DNA of 64,000 nucleotides from Desmodus rotundus. Taxonomy: Eukaryota > Chordata > Mammalia > Chiroptera > Phyllostomidae. The position numbers were made by a program, and so were the translations under genes. Where the stretch lies: contig NC_071398.1 in assembly GCF_022682495.2 (NCBI RefSeq), forward strand, positions 90,547,705-90,611,704, in the 5' to 3' direction. Below the pieces are notes generated by a model. That model was not told the DNA's origin. It ran no database searches and saw only the letters and a program-made list of their open reading frames with translations. Each line of letters starts with the position of its first letter. The first letter of the stretch is position 1. This document shows, piece by piece, positions 47,945 to 59,275 of the stretch.

Positions 47945-48240
47945 GAAATACATAGTAAATTCATACTTGAATTCTGGTGCAACACTTACTGTGTAACTTG
48001 GAGAAAGTTATTTAACCTAAGCCTTAGTATGAGTGCCTAATACATAGATGCTCAACAAAGGCCCCACCTCCCTCCGTGTGTCCCCGCTAATTCCAACTCC
48101 AGATGTTAGGCAAGTCTCTTTAACTTTCTGACTCGGTTTCCCATTTATAAAATGGAGGTGATGATGAGATGCTGATTAAGGGGTTACTTAGCCCCGTGGC
48201 CATCCGGGTAGGAGCACGGGAAATTGCTAGTTATTAGTAT
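47945..48240 (+). mobile_element. One or two MIR fragments upstream of RGS16
   Basis: ACACTTACTGTGTAACTTGG with TACATAGATGCTCAACAAAG (47945-48060), then TTTCCCATTTATAAAATGGA (about 48138-48157), are MIR-like. Confidence 0.6.
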
Positions 48241-48599
48241 AATCACGAAGTTGTCCCGCCCCGGGGTTGCATTTCAAGACCAAACAGGCTCAGGCTGTGA
48301 TCGACCCCGTGTGTGCCTCCCAGACCCTCACCCCACTCCGCAAATCCTCCACTACCTTAGAGTTGGTTTCCAGCTTTTACTGTACCAGGCCCGCGGGGTT
48401 TGTTGTTTTTCCTGCTAAACTGGGTGTGTGCGTCTCATCTCCGTGTGACTTCCCTGCCGCTTCTCCCTCCGCGTGCTGGCTTCTGCTGGGAGGAGGGCAG
48501 CCCCGTGTGACCCCCCAGAGTGAAGGTTGCACGCGGGTGGGGGGTGCAGCCCTGGGCTGGGCTCTCAGCGGGTTCGGCTCCCGGACCCCGCCTCTGCTC

Positions 48600-48700
48600 C
48601 GGCTGCGCTCAGTCCCGCTCTCGGATTGGTCGGAGGCTAGCAGTCGGCCCCGCCCCCTCAGAGGGAATAAAAGCCGCGGGATAGCGGGGCTCCAAGTGTG
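48600..48700 (+). promoter_or_regulatory. RGS16: RGS16 core promoter
   Basis: Ordered elements lie upstream of the RGS16 leader: an inverted CCAAT box GGATTGGTCGG (48623-48633), a GC box GGCCCCGCCCCCT (48646-48658) and a TATA-like AATAAAAG (48666-48673). The inferred start is about 25-30 bp further on, near 48697. The segment is in a CpG island of roughly 48480-48960. Confidence 0.8.
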
Positions 48701-48846
48701 CAGCTGGATAAACTCACTCCACCCGAGCAGACGAGTATCAGCCGCCGAGTATCAGCCGCCGCGGATCCTCTGCTTCCTCGCACTCCCGGTGCCGACTGGA
48801 GCCCGCCACGATTCTCCCCACGACGTGCTGCCCTGCACCCGCAGCC
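48697..48846 (+). other. RGS16: RGS16 5' UTR
   Basis: About 150 nt from the inferred start to the ATG, without an upstream ATG. It carries a perfect tandem duplication of the 14-mer GAGTATCAGCCGCC (48733-48746 and 48747-48760). Confidence 0.65.
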
Positions 48847-48890
48847 ATGTGCCGGACCCTGTCCGCCTTCCCCACCACCTGCCTCGAGAG
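48847..48890 (+). CDS. RGS16: RGS16 coding exon 1
   Basis: ATG in context GCAGCCATGT (G at -3). Encodes [14 protein letters not shown] plus two bases of Arg15. Donor GTAAGA at 48891. Confidence 0.97.
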
Positions 48891-51800
48891 GTAAGAGGAG
48901 CTTGTCCAGCTGCCGGGAGGAAGTGGGGTGGCAGGCTTGGGGCCCCGGGTGGGCCGGGAAATAGGATGCTAATGATTGAAAGGAGAGGCCGAGGTCAGCT
49001 TGGCGCCACATGGTCGGATGCTTCCCTTGGAGTCTCAGAGGAGCACCGAACCAAGGGAAGGGAGAAAGAAAAACAGGACTCTCATTCCCTATCCTCTGAT
49101 AAATGGCAGCTCTTCTCAAGTGACCTGCAGGAGACCACGTTGGCATCTCCTGGACAGTCTCCCCCAGTTTCATAAGCAGTTGGTTTTTATTCTACGGCCG
49201 GGATCTCGGGGCATGGCCTCCTCCAGCCCTTGGAAGGCAGGGAGGTGTTTTCCAAGTCCGCAGATGAGGGATGTCCCCATTTCCCAGGGAGCTAGGCACG
49301 GACCTCCGATCCTTGCTGGAGTTGGTGGCGGGGTAAGAAAAGGTAAAGATGAGGAATCAGTTTCTATACAATTCCAGAAATATTCATGACAAGGTCAGAG
49401 GGTGAGAGCAGTGTGACTTTAGCATCTGAAGTGCTATAAACTCAGGAAGTGTAAGGCAGGCACAGATCAGACATTGCTTTCCTTGTTTTGGAGTTTCCCG
49501 ATACTAAGGAGAGAAGCAAAGTTTAGGCCCGGGGAAGAGCCAAGGGTTCCCAGGAACCCTTGAGGCTGGAATTGGGGTGGCACCAGCCTGACCTCTCTTC
49601 TGAGACCCCATAAACCCCTCTGCCTTGGCTTAGCAAATGGAGAATCCTTACATGTTCCTGCTTTGTCTTCCAGAGCCAAAGAGTTCAAGACACGCCTGGG
49701 GATCTTTCTCCACAAATCAGACCTGGGCTCTGATACTGCGAATGTTGGCAAGCTCGAGTGGAACAGCAAATACAGCAAAGAGGGGTACGTCCTGCTGACC
49801 AGCCTAGGGCCCCTGGAGGGGACGGGGCCAGATGTAGGACAGGAGCTTTGAGAAGGAAAATACAAGGAGAAACTAGGATATGCTACCGCGCACCTTGGTG
49901 ACCCCTTCCTGGAGATTTTAGGGGGGCTTCTTGCTGGTCTGCTATGGCTGCTTGGCTCATGGGCGACTGGGTGGGTGGTGCCAGAGATTTAACCCAGGGC
50001 TTGAATGTCCCGTCACCAGACTCTCCCACCTGGAGATGTCATTGAACACACAGCCGGGGCCAGGACAGGGTCCAAGAGCACTTGAGTGTTTCATCAATGG
50101 CTCTACTTCCACTAGCACGCACCTCGCCTAGAGGCCCTTGCATATTGAACATCCACTGTGCCAGGCACTGCGCTAGGCTCTGGGGTTCTGGGTCGACATT
50201 GCCACTATTCACACGGCCCTTATTTCCTTGGAGAAGTGTACAAACGATGCTGGAGAGTCAGGGGAAAAGAAAGGGTTTTGGACAGCGAAGAGACAGTCTT
50301 AGAGTTATTTCCTGGGGGCCAGAGGGTGCCTGGCTTTCGTTCCTAGAACTGACTTGTTCTCCAGAAAACACCACTGTTGCCCCTAACCCCAACCAAGGGT
50401 TTGAGGAGTCAGCTCCAATAATCCCAGAGCAAGTCTCTGTGTGAATTATGCAACTCCCATCAGAGTTGTGGTTAGGATCTGTGCTATGCATTAATTTGTT
50501 GATTTTTTTTCTTTAAATTAAAATCTTGTCCTCCTCCCTTTTTTTTCTATAGCAGAAACTTATCAGAAGATGTGCTGGGATGGAGAGAGTCCTTTGATTT
50601 GCTGCTGAGCAGTAAAAGTGAGTAGGACCCTGTTGTGTCTGTCTGTGGCTGGCACGTGTGTGCCCATGTGCTTGGGAGTCAGCCTGAGGGATGCTGAAGG
50701 CGGGGGCAAAATCACAGTAGTAGTAATAATAATAACGACCCCCTGGTGTGTCAGCCTCTATTCAGAATACAAAGGCCAGTCCTTGTTTGCAAAAATTACA
50801 TCCTAAAAATAGAGCCACTGACTACAATTGCTGTCTTTTCTTTTGTTATTCCCTGCCGTTCCTCAGTCTGACCAGTCTCTTCCTCTCTCCCTCTAACTCA
50901 GATGGGGTGGCTGCCTTCCATGCTTTCCTGAAGACGGAGTTCAGTGAGGAGAACCTGGAGTTCTGGCTGGCCTGTGAGGAGTTCAAGAAGATCCGGTCAG
51001 CTACCAAGCTGGCCTCCCGGGCTCACAGGATCTTTGAGGAATTCATCTGCAGTGAAGCCCCGAAAGAGGTCAGAGCTGGGACATGTCCCCTGGGTCCTCC
51101 AGGCCTTGCCTGCTCCTTCCCCACTGAGAATCGGGGCTGTGGGGGGCCAGCAGGTGAAGGACTGAGCTTGGAAGTGGACTGGCTTTATTTGGCACGAGGG
51201 GGGATGGGCTGGAGCCTAGGAAAATCAGGCTTAGGTGCCATTGCTCTCAGACTCACTGATGGGATTGGAGGGGTTGGCAGGGGTTAGCTTCTGTCCATAG
51301 CCACTCTGGTAGACTAAGCCCTCCTTAGAGGCCCCAGACACTTACGCAACTCGGGGGACAGATCGTTCAGGGACCTTGTGTAACCTGCCTGTCTCCCCTG
51401 GCTGACCTGCCTCAGATGGGCAGGTCTGTCTGTGGTCAGTGAACCTGCCTCCTTCCCTCTGGCCTTCACTGCCTGGCACCTGCATTTGATAAAGGACATG
51501 GGGCCACCTAGTGGACAGATGGTAGTAATGCTTTGCTTTTGTGCCACAGTTTCTATTTTATTTTCTGAGCATTTTTATTTACTCCATATTATTTTGTGCA
51601 GATTTATCGAGCACCAATTCCATAAGGTGGCACATGAACAGAGACTGAAAGAGTTATGGGAGGAAAGAACATCCTAACACAGGAAAGGGCAAGTGCAAAG
51701 GCCAGAGAGCATTGTCGTCATCACAGACCAGCAAGAGGATGGGTGGGAACAGGGAGACTGAGGGAGAGAGTGGGGGATGAGGCCAGGCAGGGGGCAGATG

Positions 51801-52505
51801 GCCAGGAGTGGATCCAGGTAGCCGTGTGGGCCCAGCACACATGTTAGCTTTTTCTCTGGGAGCCATGGGAAGACGAGAGAGCTGCTGCCAAACTGACTTG
51901 GGGTTTGAAAGGTCCAGTCTGGCTGCTGAATGGAGAACAGACCACAGGGGTGAGGGGAGAAGGGGAGACCCGTTAGCCGGCTCCGGCACTAATCTGGGAC
52001 CGAGGTGGTGGTGACTGGGGCCACTGAGGTTACAGATGGAGGGGTGAAAAGAGGTTGCATTTGTAGACAGTCTTAATGTAGCCTTGAGAATTCTGAGAAA
52101 TTGGAGGGCAGCCACTAGATCAGATGTGGGGACAGGCCCAGAGTTGAAAGCTAGTTAATAAGGGATGGAGACCCCAGGTTCCTGGCTCAGAATCCAGGGC
52201 TCTTTCCATTGCCCTGACTACCAGTCCTTTCTGCTTCCACCTCCCGCTCCCACTCACCCATGTACTTGCTCTCCTTCCCACAGGTGAACATAGACCACGA
52301 GACCAGGGAACTGACCAGGACGAACCTGCAGGCTGCCACGGCCACATGCTTCGATGTGGCTCAGGGGAAGACACGCACCCTGATGGAGAAAGACTCCTAT
52401 CCACGCTTCCTGAAGTCAACCGCTTACCGGGACCTGGCTGCCCAAGCCTCGGCCACCAACACCTCTCCGTCCGGCTGCAGCCCTGCAGAGCCCTTACACA
52501 CCTGA
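48847..52505 (+). CDS. RGS16: RGS16, regulator of G-protein signalling 16 (complete)
   Basis: Join 48847-48890, 49674-49784, 50553-50617, 50902-51068 and 52284-52505; 609 nt encoding 202 aa, the same length as human RGS16. The start [12 protein letters not shown] has the Cys2 and Cys12 palmitoylation sites known in the family. Residues 16-35 form the basic amphipathic helix. The RGS box is about residues 65-181, with [11 protein letters not shown] (Cys98, a third known palmitoylation site), Asn131 of VNIDHETRE, and Tyr168 and Tyr177, known phosphorylation sites. The protein acts as a GAP for Gi/Gq alpha subunits at membranes. A strong TATA/GC-box promoter and an AU-rich 3' UTR fit its reputation as an inducible, short-lived transcript. 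No defects were seen. Confidence 0.98.
49674..49784 (+). CDS. RGS16: RGS16 coding exon 2
   Basis: Acceptor TTTGTCTTCCAG ends at 49673. Encodes [20 protein letters not shown] and on to YSKE. Donor GTACGT at 49785. The boundary codon GG+C makes Gly52 where human has Asn. Confidence 0.95.
50553..50617 (+). CDS. RGS16: RGS16 coding exon 3 (65 bp)
   Basis: Acceptor TTTTTTCTATAG ends at 50552 and donor GTGAGT starts at 50618. Encodes [21 protein letters not shown]. Same size and phase as RGS8 1111-1175. Confidence 0.96.
50902..51068 (+). CDS. RGS16: RGS16 coding exon 4 (167 bp)
   Basis: Acceptor TCTAACTCAG ends at 50901; donor GTCAGA at 51069 is on the weak side. Encodes [20 protein letters not shown] and on to ICSEAPKE. 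Confidence 0.97.
52284..52505 (+). CDS. RGS16: RGS16 last coding exon with stop
   Basis: Acceptor CTTCCCACAG ends at 52283. Encodes [19 protein letters not shown] and on to the variable tail ending EPLHT, then TGA at 52503-52505. Confidence 0.97.
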   Translation: MNIDHETRELTRTNLQAATATCFDVAQGKTRTLMEKDSYPRFLKSTAYRDLAAQASATNTSPSGCSPAEPLHT

Positions 52506-54190
52506 GCCTCGTGGCAGTGAGGAGCCAGCCGGGGAGAGAGGTTCAGTCACCCAGCCCTGAGGCAGCTGCCCCTGTGTGGGAGGCAGGTTCTGCAAAGCAA
52601 GCAAGAGGACAGTGAAGGAAAAAGCTGTTTTGTTTTGGAAGCAACAGCCTCTCTTCCAGCTACTGTGGGACTGAATTTCATCCGCGAGAGGGTCCCCCCC
52701 AACTCCCAGGACTTGTGGATAAGGGCCGGAGATCGTGGTTGCGTGGTGCTCTCTGGGGAAAAGAATGGTGGAGCAAGAGTTGTCATTGGCTCTTGTCCTT
52801 CCCAACAGGGCAAGAAATAGCCCAGGTGGTTTGGGAGATGTGCGAATAGAGGGCAACTCAGAAATGAGAGGGACGTCAGCCAGGTCAGCTGTTCTGCCTG
52901 TTGAACAGCTGACTGATCACATCCTGTTTCCCAGCCTCCCGGACTGCCCTGGGCGCAGGAGAGAGTCTGGATGTGGATTCTCCCTGTTCTGTCCACCTCC
53001 CCGGCCTCTGGGCTGCCCGAGGGCCCCTCAGCTTGTACTTCTTAACTCTCCTGTGTCCAGCCTCGCAGTCTTTTCAGGCCCAGGGAGCTGATGTGATGCT
53101 TGCCCCAAGTGAGATTTTTATACCTCAAAAACTGGCCTCTGAGTCCCTTTCCAAGTCCATGGAGGGCCCTGAAGAGAAGCCATCTTGCTCATGTGAAATT
53201 TATCCTGGTGCTCTTGGTGACCTTGTCGGTGGCCCCCGACCTTGTGTTTGCGGCAGCATCCACCTGTGAGCAGGGCTGGGCGAGGGCCTCTTGCCGGGAT
53301 GTGTCCCCTCTCAGCTCCGTTCCACCCCTGAATGTGGAGCCCCCAAGGAGCAAGAGGTGGGACCTCTCAGTGAGTGGCTGGTCAGCTCTCATGCCCGGTA
53401 GTGTGCAGAGAGGGAAAAAAGGATCATAAGAAACACATCTCTTGACAGTTTCTGAAAATCCTGTTTAAATCAAGCCAATATTTTTTAGTGTGAGTATGAG
53501 AGCAGGAAAAAGGGCACCCCAGGATGGAGGGGGGGCCTGGTGTTTCCTTCCAGTGGATGTGAGGTGCACTTACTGGGATGCTGGAGAAAATGGGACAGGG
53601 ACCACGGTGACCCTTGGGCAGACCACGGACGCTGGGAGTGGAGCTGCGGAGAGGGGCTTCTTGGAAGAGCAGGACTGGGGGAAATCAGAACCTGCCTGTC
53701 ACCTCAGGGCATCACTGAACACACATTCTGAGGTGGCACCTGTGCGGAGCCCGGGCTGGGGAAGTGAATGGACCAGGCAGCCCTTTGTGCCCCAGGAAAC
53801 ACAACCCTGTTCTTGCTGCACTGTGAGCTCCTCCAAGAGAACATTATTTAAGTTATAACGTATTGTTGGTTTTGTGACCATTGTCAGAGTGTATTATTTT
53901 TTGTTACTGTTGGTATTATTGCTATTGTTATTTATTATTGTAATTTCCGTTTGCCTCGACCTGAGAATCTCAACAGGAGCTGGCAGCCCCGTCTCCCTCT
54001 CTCCACCAGGCTCTACCTCTGAACGTGCTGGGGACCTCTTAGCGCCTGTCAGGAACTCCTCACTGTTTCAACATTTATTTATTGTGGACAACTGGAGCTG
54101 GTTTCCGAGATGCGAATGATGTACTCAACCCCTGTTTTTCCTGTTTCAGCATGTTATATTCTTGTCAAATAAAACTAGAACCTAAATGGG
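52506..54190 (+). other. RGS16: RGS16 3' UTR with AU-rich elements
   Basis: About 1.7 kb from the stop to the poly(A) signal. An AT-rich stretch at 53888-53945 contains TTATTTATTATTG, and ATTTATTTATTG occurs at about 54073-54084; both are AU-rich-element-like and would favour rapid mRNA turnover. A GT-rich tract follows the poly(A) signal. Confidence 0.85.
54168..54173 (+). terminator. RGS16: RGS16 poly(A) signal AATAAA
   Basis: A canonical hexamer in TGTCAAATAAAACTAG, followed within 40 nt by TGTCTGCAAGGGCTGTGTGG (GU-rich downstream element). The cleavage site is expected near 54190. Confidence 0.9.
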
Positions 54191-55299
54191 CACTCCTGTC
54201 TGCAAGGGCTGTGTGGCCAGGGACATGGGAAAGGGAAGTGCCATGGAGAGTCTGGTGTGGGGGAACTGGCCTCGGGAAGTCCCACGGGACAGCTGGGCGA
54301 CCTTGCCCGTCACAGGTGGAGGCACGAGTGACGAAAGACCCCTGCTTGGCTGGGCACTGGCAGAACTGAAGAGAGGGGTAGGGTCTAATGGTGGCCTCTG
54401 TGATTAGTGACTTCCTTTAGCTGATGACAGACGCAACTTGTGTTGGGCTGTTGTGTCACGCAGACTGGACTTGGCTCAGCCTATTGTTACTTCAGAGCCT
54501 GTATCCTTTGTGCAGACAGAGACACAGCACAGCCATCACCAGTTTTGCCGCTAACAGCTCAGGGGGCCATTCCCGGGGTCAGGTAGCCAGGCATTACTAT
54601 CACGGGGTGGTCACTGTGGTGTTTGCACATTAGCCCACTTTCAATCTGCATGAGTGTTTTATAATTTCATGGACATTCGAGTGAGTCTTCCTTAATAATT
54701 TCATAGAAATCTCGGAGATGGGCTGGGGGAGGCCCCTCGGTACGTGTGACTGCACCATTCCATGGGCCGAGGGGACGAGAGGGGTGAGTGAGGCCTGAAA
54801 CCTTCGGGGGTAGGTTTGCAGGGATCCAAATCTGTTCTCCTTTCTCCTCCTACTACTCATTGTCTAATGGTTTTCTCATTACCACTATTTAAAAAAAATC
54901 TTCCCTATGTTGAATTATCTGTTTCCATACCGATCTGGACCTTATACTGATTTTTATTTCTCCCCTATTGTTAGTCTGAGGAAAGTGACTGGACCTCAGG
55001 TACTTCGGGTAGAAAACCCTGGAATCACACACTCAGCCCAATTCTAAGGGGCTGCTGATTCTGTGGGTGACGCCTGAGGGATTCTGAGTTTAAGGGCCTG
55101 GGAAGGAAGAGGGAAGGAAGAGGGGAACAAATGTGGCGGGCCCTGATCTCACGTCGTCCCGACAGCAGCTCGGCCAGGTTAAGTGCGATTACCTGGAACA
55201 CAGAGAAGGAAAAGAGAGCTCCCAGAGGGAGGAGACCGGCCTGGGGCAGCTGGCCAAAGAGTGGGAGCAGACTGTGTGACAGAGTGGGTGGGACTTGAG

Positions 55300-55690
55300 G
55301 GCATTTATGCTCAATGAAATAGGTCAATGAGAGAAAGGCAAATACGGTGTGATTTTACTTACTGGTGGAATCTAAAAAACAAAGAAAAATCCAACAAACT
55401 AAACAAAACAAAATCAGACTGAGGGGTGCCAGGGGAGAGGGGGCTGGGGGTGGGTGAAATGGGTGAAGGGGGTCAAGAGGCACAAACTTCTAGTCATAAG
55501 ATAAACAAGTCGTGGAGAAAGAATGTACAGCTTAGGAAATGTACACAATAATACTGTATCAACTTTGTATGGTGATACACGGTAGGTAGACTTATGGTAG
55601 TGAGCATTTTGTAATGTATATAAATATCAGATTGCTATGTTGTATACCTGAAACTAAAATAATGTTGTATGTCAATTATGCCTCAATTTA
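55300..55690 (+). mobile_element. L1 LINE 3' end
   Basis: ATGCTCAATGAAATAGGTCA, TTACTGGTGGAATCTAAA, GGGTGCCAGGGGAGAGGG, CATAAGATAAACAAGTCGTG and GTCAATTATGCCTCAATTT, followed by a short A run, give the ordered L1 3' UTR with its tail. Confidence 0.88.
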
Positions 55691-56539
55691 AAAAAAAGAG
55701 TAAGTGGCAGAGAGATCTGAACCCAGGCATGCGGTGGGGTGCATCACATCTGCGAGAGATGGGTAGAGGGAAGAGGAAAGATGGGGACTCAGGGAGGCAA
55801 GGAGGTAGTAACACCATCCCCTTCTCATTACTTTTCTTCCGTAGTTTTTCCTTTTTACACGCATTTATTCGGTGCATTCTGTGCGCCTGGCAGAAAACCA
55901 GAAACAGCAATCACGCCGTCAGTTGCAAACAGCCTCATTAAATGGTGGGGAAGATTCTGAATGAGTTTAGACAAAGGCACACACGTGTATTTTCTGAAGC
56001 AATATGGGCGCCAGTGTGAAATCAGTGAGTGATAGAGAAGTGGGAGGGGATGATGGACATCCAATGACTGGGGTGGCTGCTGGCTGGCATCTCAATTCAG
56101 CAAGACCATCTGACCATCTCAAGGCTTGTTCCCATCCCCCCAGCCCTCCCTCTCAATACAGGGTGGTCTCGGAGTCTGTGGTGTGGCCTCAATGTGGTAG
56201 GTATGCATTAGAGATAAAGAAGAACTATTCTTTGCTGACCCACACATCTCCCTGTCTTGGGCTCACACAGTCCTGTACTGTGTTGGTTCTCTGAGAGTTT
56301 ACGTGACTTCCTGAAGATCACACAACTAGCAAAGGTCTCTAATATCTTTGGACTCACTGGCTCTGTCCTTCCCTGGAGCACTTCCAGCTTTGGCTTAGCA
56401 GGTAAAGCACTTTCTGAGCAGGCTGCTTATGGCCTCTCAGGGCTGGTCTCTTGTTACCCCACTCACCTGCCCCTTGGAAAAATAATCACAATTCCCAGAT
56501 AGATTCACCTGCTGTTTCAGTGTTTCTTGCTTTTACATG

Positions 56540-57040
56540 CTGGGCCACCTCCCTGCTGTGTCCTTTACTGTTATCATTGCTGCCCACCACCTCCTTAGCC
56601 TAGGGATGTGTCTTCCAAAAGTGGCCCCAGGGCCTTTCTGGGGAGCCTCCCCTGGGCCCTTGCATCTGATTGCATATGGCTGTCCTTACTGTTGCACTGT
56701 GGCCAATGCTCACAGAATAAGAGCACTTAACTCCTTGCTTTCTGCCTCCCTTTCCCAGCTGTCAGACTCCTGGGGTTAGGTACATCCTCCTCTCCCATTT
56801 TCTACTCCCAGGGCCTAGCACATATAACTGTTTAGCCAATTGCTCTTGAGTTAATGATTAGTTTTAAATCCAGCAGGAGAAAAGTTTAGATGACCATTTC
56901 TAACTTCCTTCCAGACTTCTCTCCCTGGGTGTCCCACAGGCTCTTCTTAGGTAACACATTCAAAACCAAGGTCATGCTCATTCCCCTCGGATACCTACTG
57001 CCTTCTGCTTCCTTAACGCTGATACACAGACGTGCCGCTT
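56540..57040 (+). mobile_element. L2 LINE fragment (left part)
   Basis: CCCAGGGCCTAGCACATATA and CCTGGGTGTCCCACAGGCTC with ACATTCAAAACCAAGGTCAT are L2-like motifs, possibly from more than one copy. Diverged. Confidence 0.5.
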
Positions 57041-57223
57041 TGTCCCCGGCCCACCAAAACTGACCTGGAGGAGTCCTTCGGCCTCTCCAATCAGGGCTAT
57101 AAAAACCACTTCCCACCTGCTCCCCCTGTCCTAACCTCTCCCCCTCCAGCTCGTTTTGTGTGCTGCATGGGTCTGAGCATGTCCTGGCTGAATAAAGGCC
57201 TTCCTGTGGCTCACCTTTGACTG
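57041..57223 (+). mobile_element. LTR-like fragment with TATA box and poly(A) signal
   Basis: CTCCAATCAGGGCTATAAAA (CCAAT then TATA, about 57087-57106) is followed 90 bp on by GCTGAATAAAGGCCTTCC (poly(A) signal at about 57191). This is the U3-R-U5 order of a retroviral LTR. L2-like sequence lies on both sides. Boundaries TG...CA are a guess and no internal viral genes are present. Confidence 0.5.
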
Positions 57224-57620
57224 CAAGAGAAAAGCCAGATCTTACCACGACACATGCGGCTCGCTTTGGTTGACCTAAGTCCCTCTTCTAACTCCTGTCC
57301 CACCCAGATGGACTTCGAATGCCCTCTCCTCCTCCTTCTTTTCCTTCTCCTTCTCCTCCTTCTTCTACATGGGCTGGGTAGTGAGGCAGGGAATGCCTTC
57401 CTTAGAATTCCTCCTCAAAATCCACAAAAAACACCGCTTTCTCAGTGAGGCCTTCCCAGATGCCCATGACACAGAGTGAATGGCTGTCATTTCTGTGACG
57501 CTAGGACACGCTGTTCTTACCAATGGCCACACCTATGGCGTGGCCCTGTCGTTGATCTCATCGTAGCTCTTCTACTTCCATTAAACTGATCCCTTCAAGG
57601 CCAGGAGTCACATTATTCAC
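57224..57620 (+). mobile_element. L2-like fragment (right part) with (CTT)n tract
   Basis: TCAGTGAGGCCTTCCCAGAT and AAACTGATCCCTTCAAGGCC are L2 3'-like. A polypyrimidine CTT/CTC tract occupies about 57319-57367. Confidence 0.5.
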
Positions 57621-57654
57621 CTTGGTAAGATGGGACAGAGCAGGTCACAGCAAA

Positions 57655-57860
57655 GAGGTTCACAGCCGGGGCTCTGGAGTCAGAAGCTTGGTGGAATCTC
57701 GGCTCACCTGCTGGATGAGCTTGGGAAGTTGAGCCTCTGCGAGGCTTAGGTCCCTGTTTGTGAAATGATAAAAAGAACACCCCCAACAGGGACCACTGGA
57801 TGGAATAAAAGTGATGGCACGGTGTTGATGTCCCAGGAATACTTGCTGTGGTTGTTGTTG
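57655..57860 (+). mobile_element. MIR SINE
   Basis: GGGGCTCTGGAGTCAGAAGC and GTTGAGCCTCTGCGAGGCTT are MIR-like. It ends in a (TTG/TTA)n simple repeat at 57849-57890. Confidence 0.7.
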
Positions 57861-58439
57861 TTATTATTATTATTAATAATAATTGTCATTATCAATCATC
57901 TAATTCCAAGTACAGAGTAGGCATCAGTAAATAACTATTCATTGACTTTTTTAACTAAAGTGGATGAATTCAAAGCCAGGATGTCAAGTCTGCTTGTCTT
58001 TCAAGTGTAGGACAACTGTGTCAATACAGTAATTCGTTTCCAGAATTCCAGATGAGATTGGAAGGTGAGCTCTTAATTAAAACAATAGTACTCAAACCCA
58101 GGTCAGCAAGTGCTGTTTTCAAATCCCACAGCTGCTTCCGCCCCTCCCCTCCCCTCTCCCCCCACCGCCCATCCCTCACCCTCTGCCGCCTCCCTGTGGG
58201 CACATCAGGCTATGAGAGCTTTTTCCTCAGCATTGCTTGTCTTTCATCACAGTTTAAGTTGGGCTCCTTCTTTGAAATTATATCCAAGAGATATAATTTG
58301 TAGTTTCATTTATTAATTCATTTTAATAAAACAATTATTAGCGTAACTACTGCTGAGAAAGCCCAGTGGGTATAAGGATTAAAATACGTTTTCTTTAGCC
58401 AACAGGGTTAAAATTAACTTTAAAAATTGAAGTTCTTGG

Positions 58440-59275
58440 CCTAGATGTGGAGAAAAGGGAGCCCTTATGCACTGTTGGTGGGATGGTAAATTGGTGCAGC
58501 CACTATGCAAAATGATATGGAGGTGCCCCCCAAATTTAAAATAGAACTACTATTCGATCCAGCAACCCCACTTCTGGTAACGTAGCCGAAGCAAACTCGA
58601 ACACTAGAAAGATGTCTGCATTCCATGTTCATAGCAGCATTACTCACACTAGTCAAGATACGGGACAAGTAGCCCAGCAATGCACGGATGGTTAAGGAAG
58701 GTGTGGCATGTGTATGTACAATGAACCATTATTCAGCCACAAAAGGAAGGAAATCCTAACCAGTTGTGACAACATGGGTGGACCTTTAGGCATTATGCTA
58801 AATGAAATCAGACAGAGAAAGATAAACACTGGATGCTCTCACTTATACGTGGAATCTAACTTAAAAAAAACAAACCTCCACCCCCCCAAACGCATAGACA
58901 AAGAGATCATATTTGTTGTGGTCACCAGCGGCAAGGTATGGGGGCGGGGCGATTGGAGGAGGGTGGTCAGAGGTACAAACTCCTAGTTATGAGATAAACA
59001 ATTACTAGGCATGTGATGTATCACACGAAGACTTCAGTGCGTGCCGCTGTATGACACGTGGGAACTCTGGTAAGAGAGCAGATCCTGAGAGTCCTCCGCA
59101 CGAGGAGAACATGTTTTCTTCTCCTGCTGTCGTCGCTGTAGGAGGTGACAGGTGTTAGCTAACCAACCCTGTTGTGGCCATCATTTCATGACATACGTGA
59201 ATCAAGCCATTGTGCTGTACGCCTTACCCGTATACATTGATGTACATCAATTATTTCTCAATAAAACTTGAAAAG
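58440..59275 (+). mobile_element. L1 LINE 3' end, with an internal foreign segment
   Basis: GGAGAAAAGGGAGCCCTTAT, TCATAGCAGCATTACTCACA, CACTTATACGTGGAATCTAA and CTCAATAAAACTTGAAAA are L1 ORF2 end and 3' UTR. The frame is broken many times. Between about 59040 and 59150 the match fades. Confidence 0.88.

Larger units (their letters stand above)
20181..48250. other. RGS8-RGS16 intergenic region, about 28 kb, no gene seen
   Basis: Apart from the repeats and candidate control elements listed separately, I find no splice-consistent exon, RNA gene or processed pseudogene. The longest open frames (21076-21678 + and 21060-21743 - facing each other; 41764-42465 +) sit in GC-rich DNA and resemble no family. 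Two GC-rich, CpG-richer patches are at about 38930-39060 and 39690-40200. An LTR-like TATAAA near 36246 has no other LTR feature. Confidence 0.6.
48891..52283 (+). other. RGS16: RGS16 introns
   Basis: Introns are 48891-49673, 49785-50552, 50618-50901 and 51069-52283. An MIR/L2-like tract (ATCCACTGTGCCAGGCACTG) lies at about 50148-50260. The remainder shows no gene or clear repeat. Confidence 0.8.

Noticed and set aside
48267..49175. 302-codon open frame across the RGS16 promoter and exon 1
   Set aside because: It runs through the CpG island in a different frame from RGS16, crosses the exon 1 splice donor and resembles no family. GC-rich DNA has few stops.
51494..51514. GGCCACCTAGTGGACAG as a CTCF site
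   Set aside because: Spacing within the core does not fit the CTCF consensus.
58440..59275. L1 open frames as a functional retroelement
   Set aside because: Only the 3' end is present and frames are broken repeatedly.
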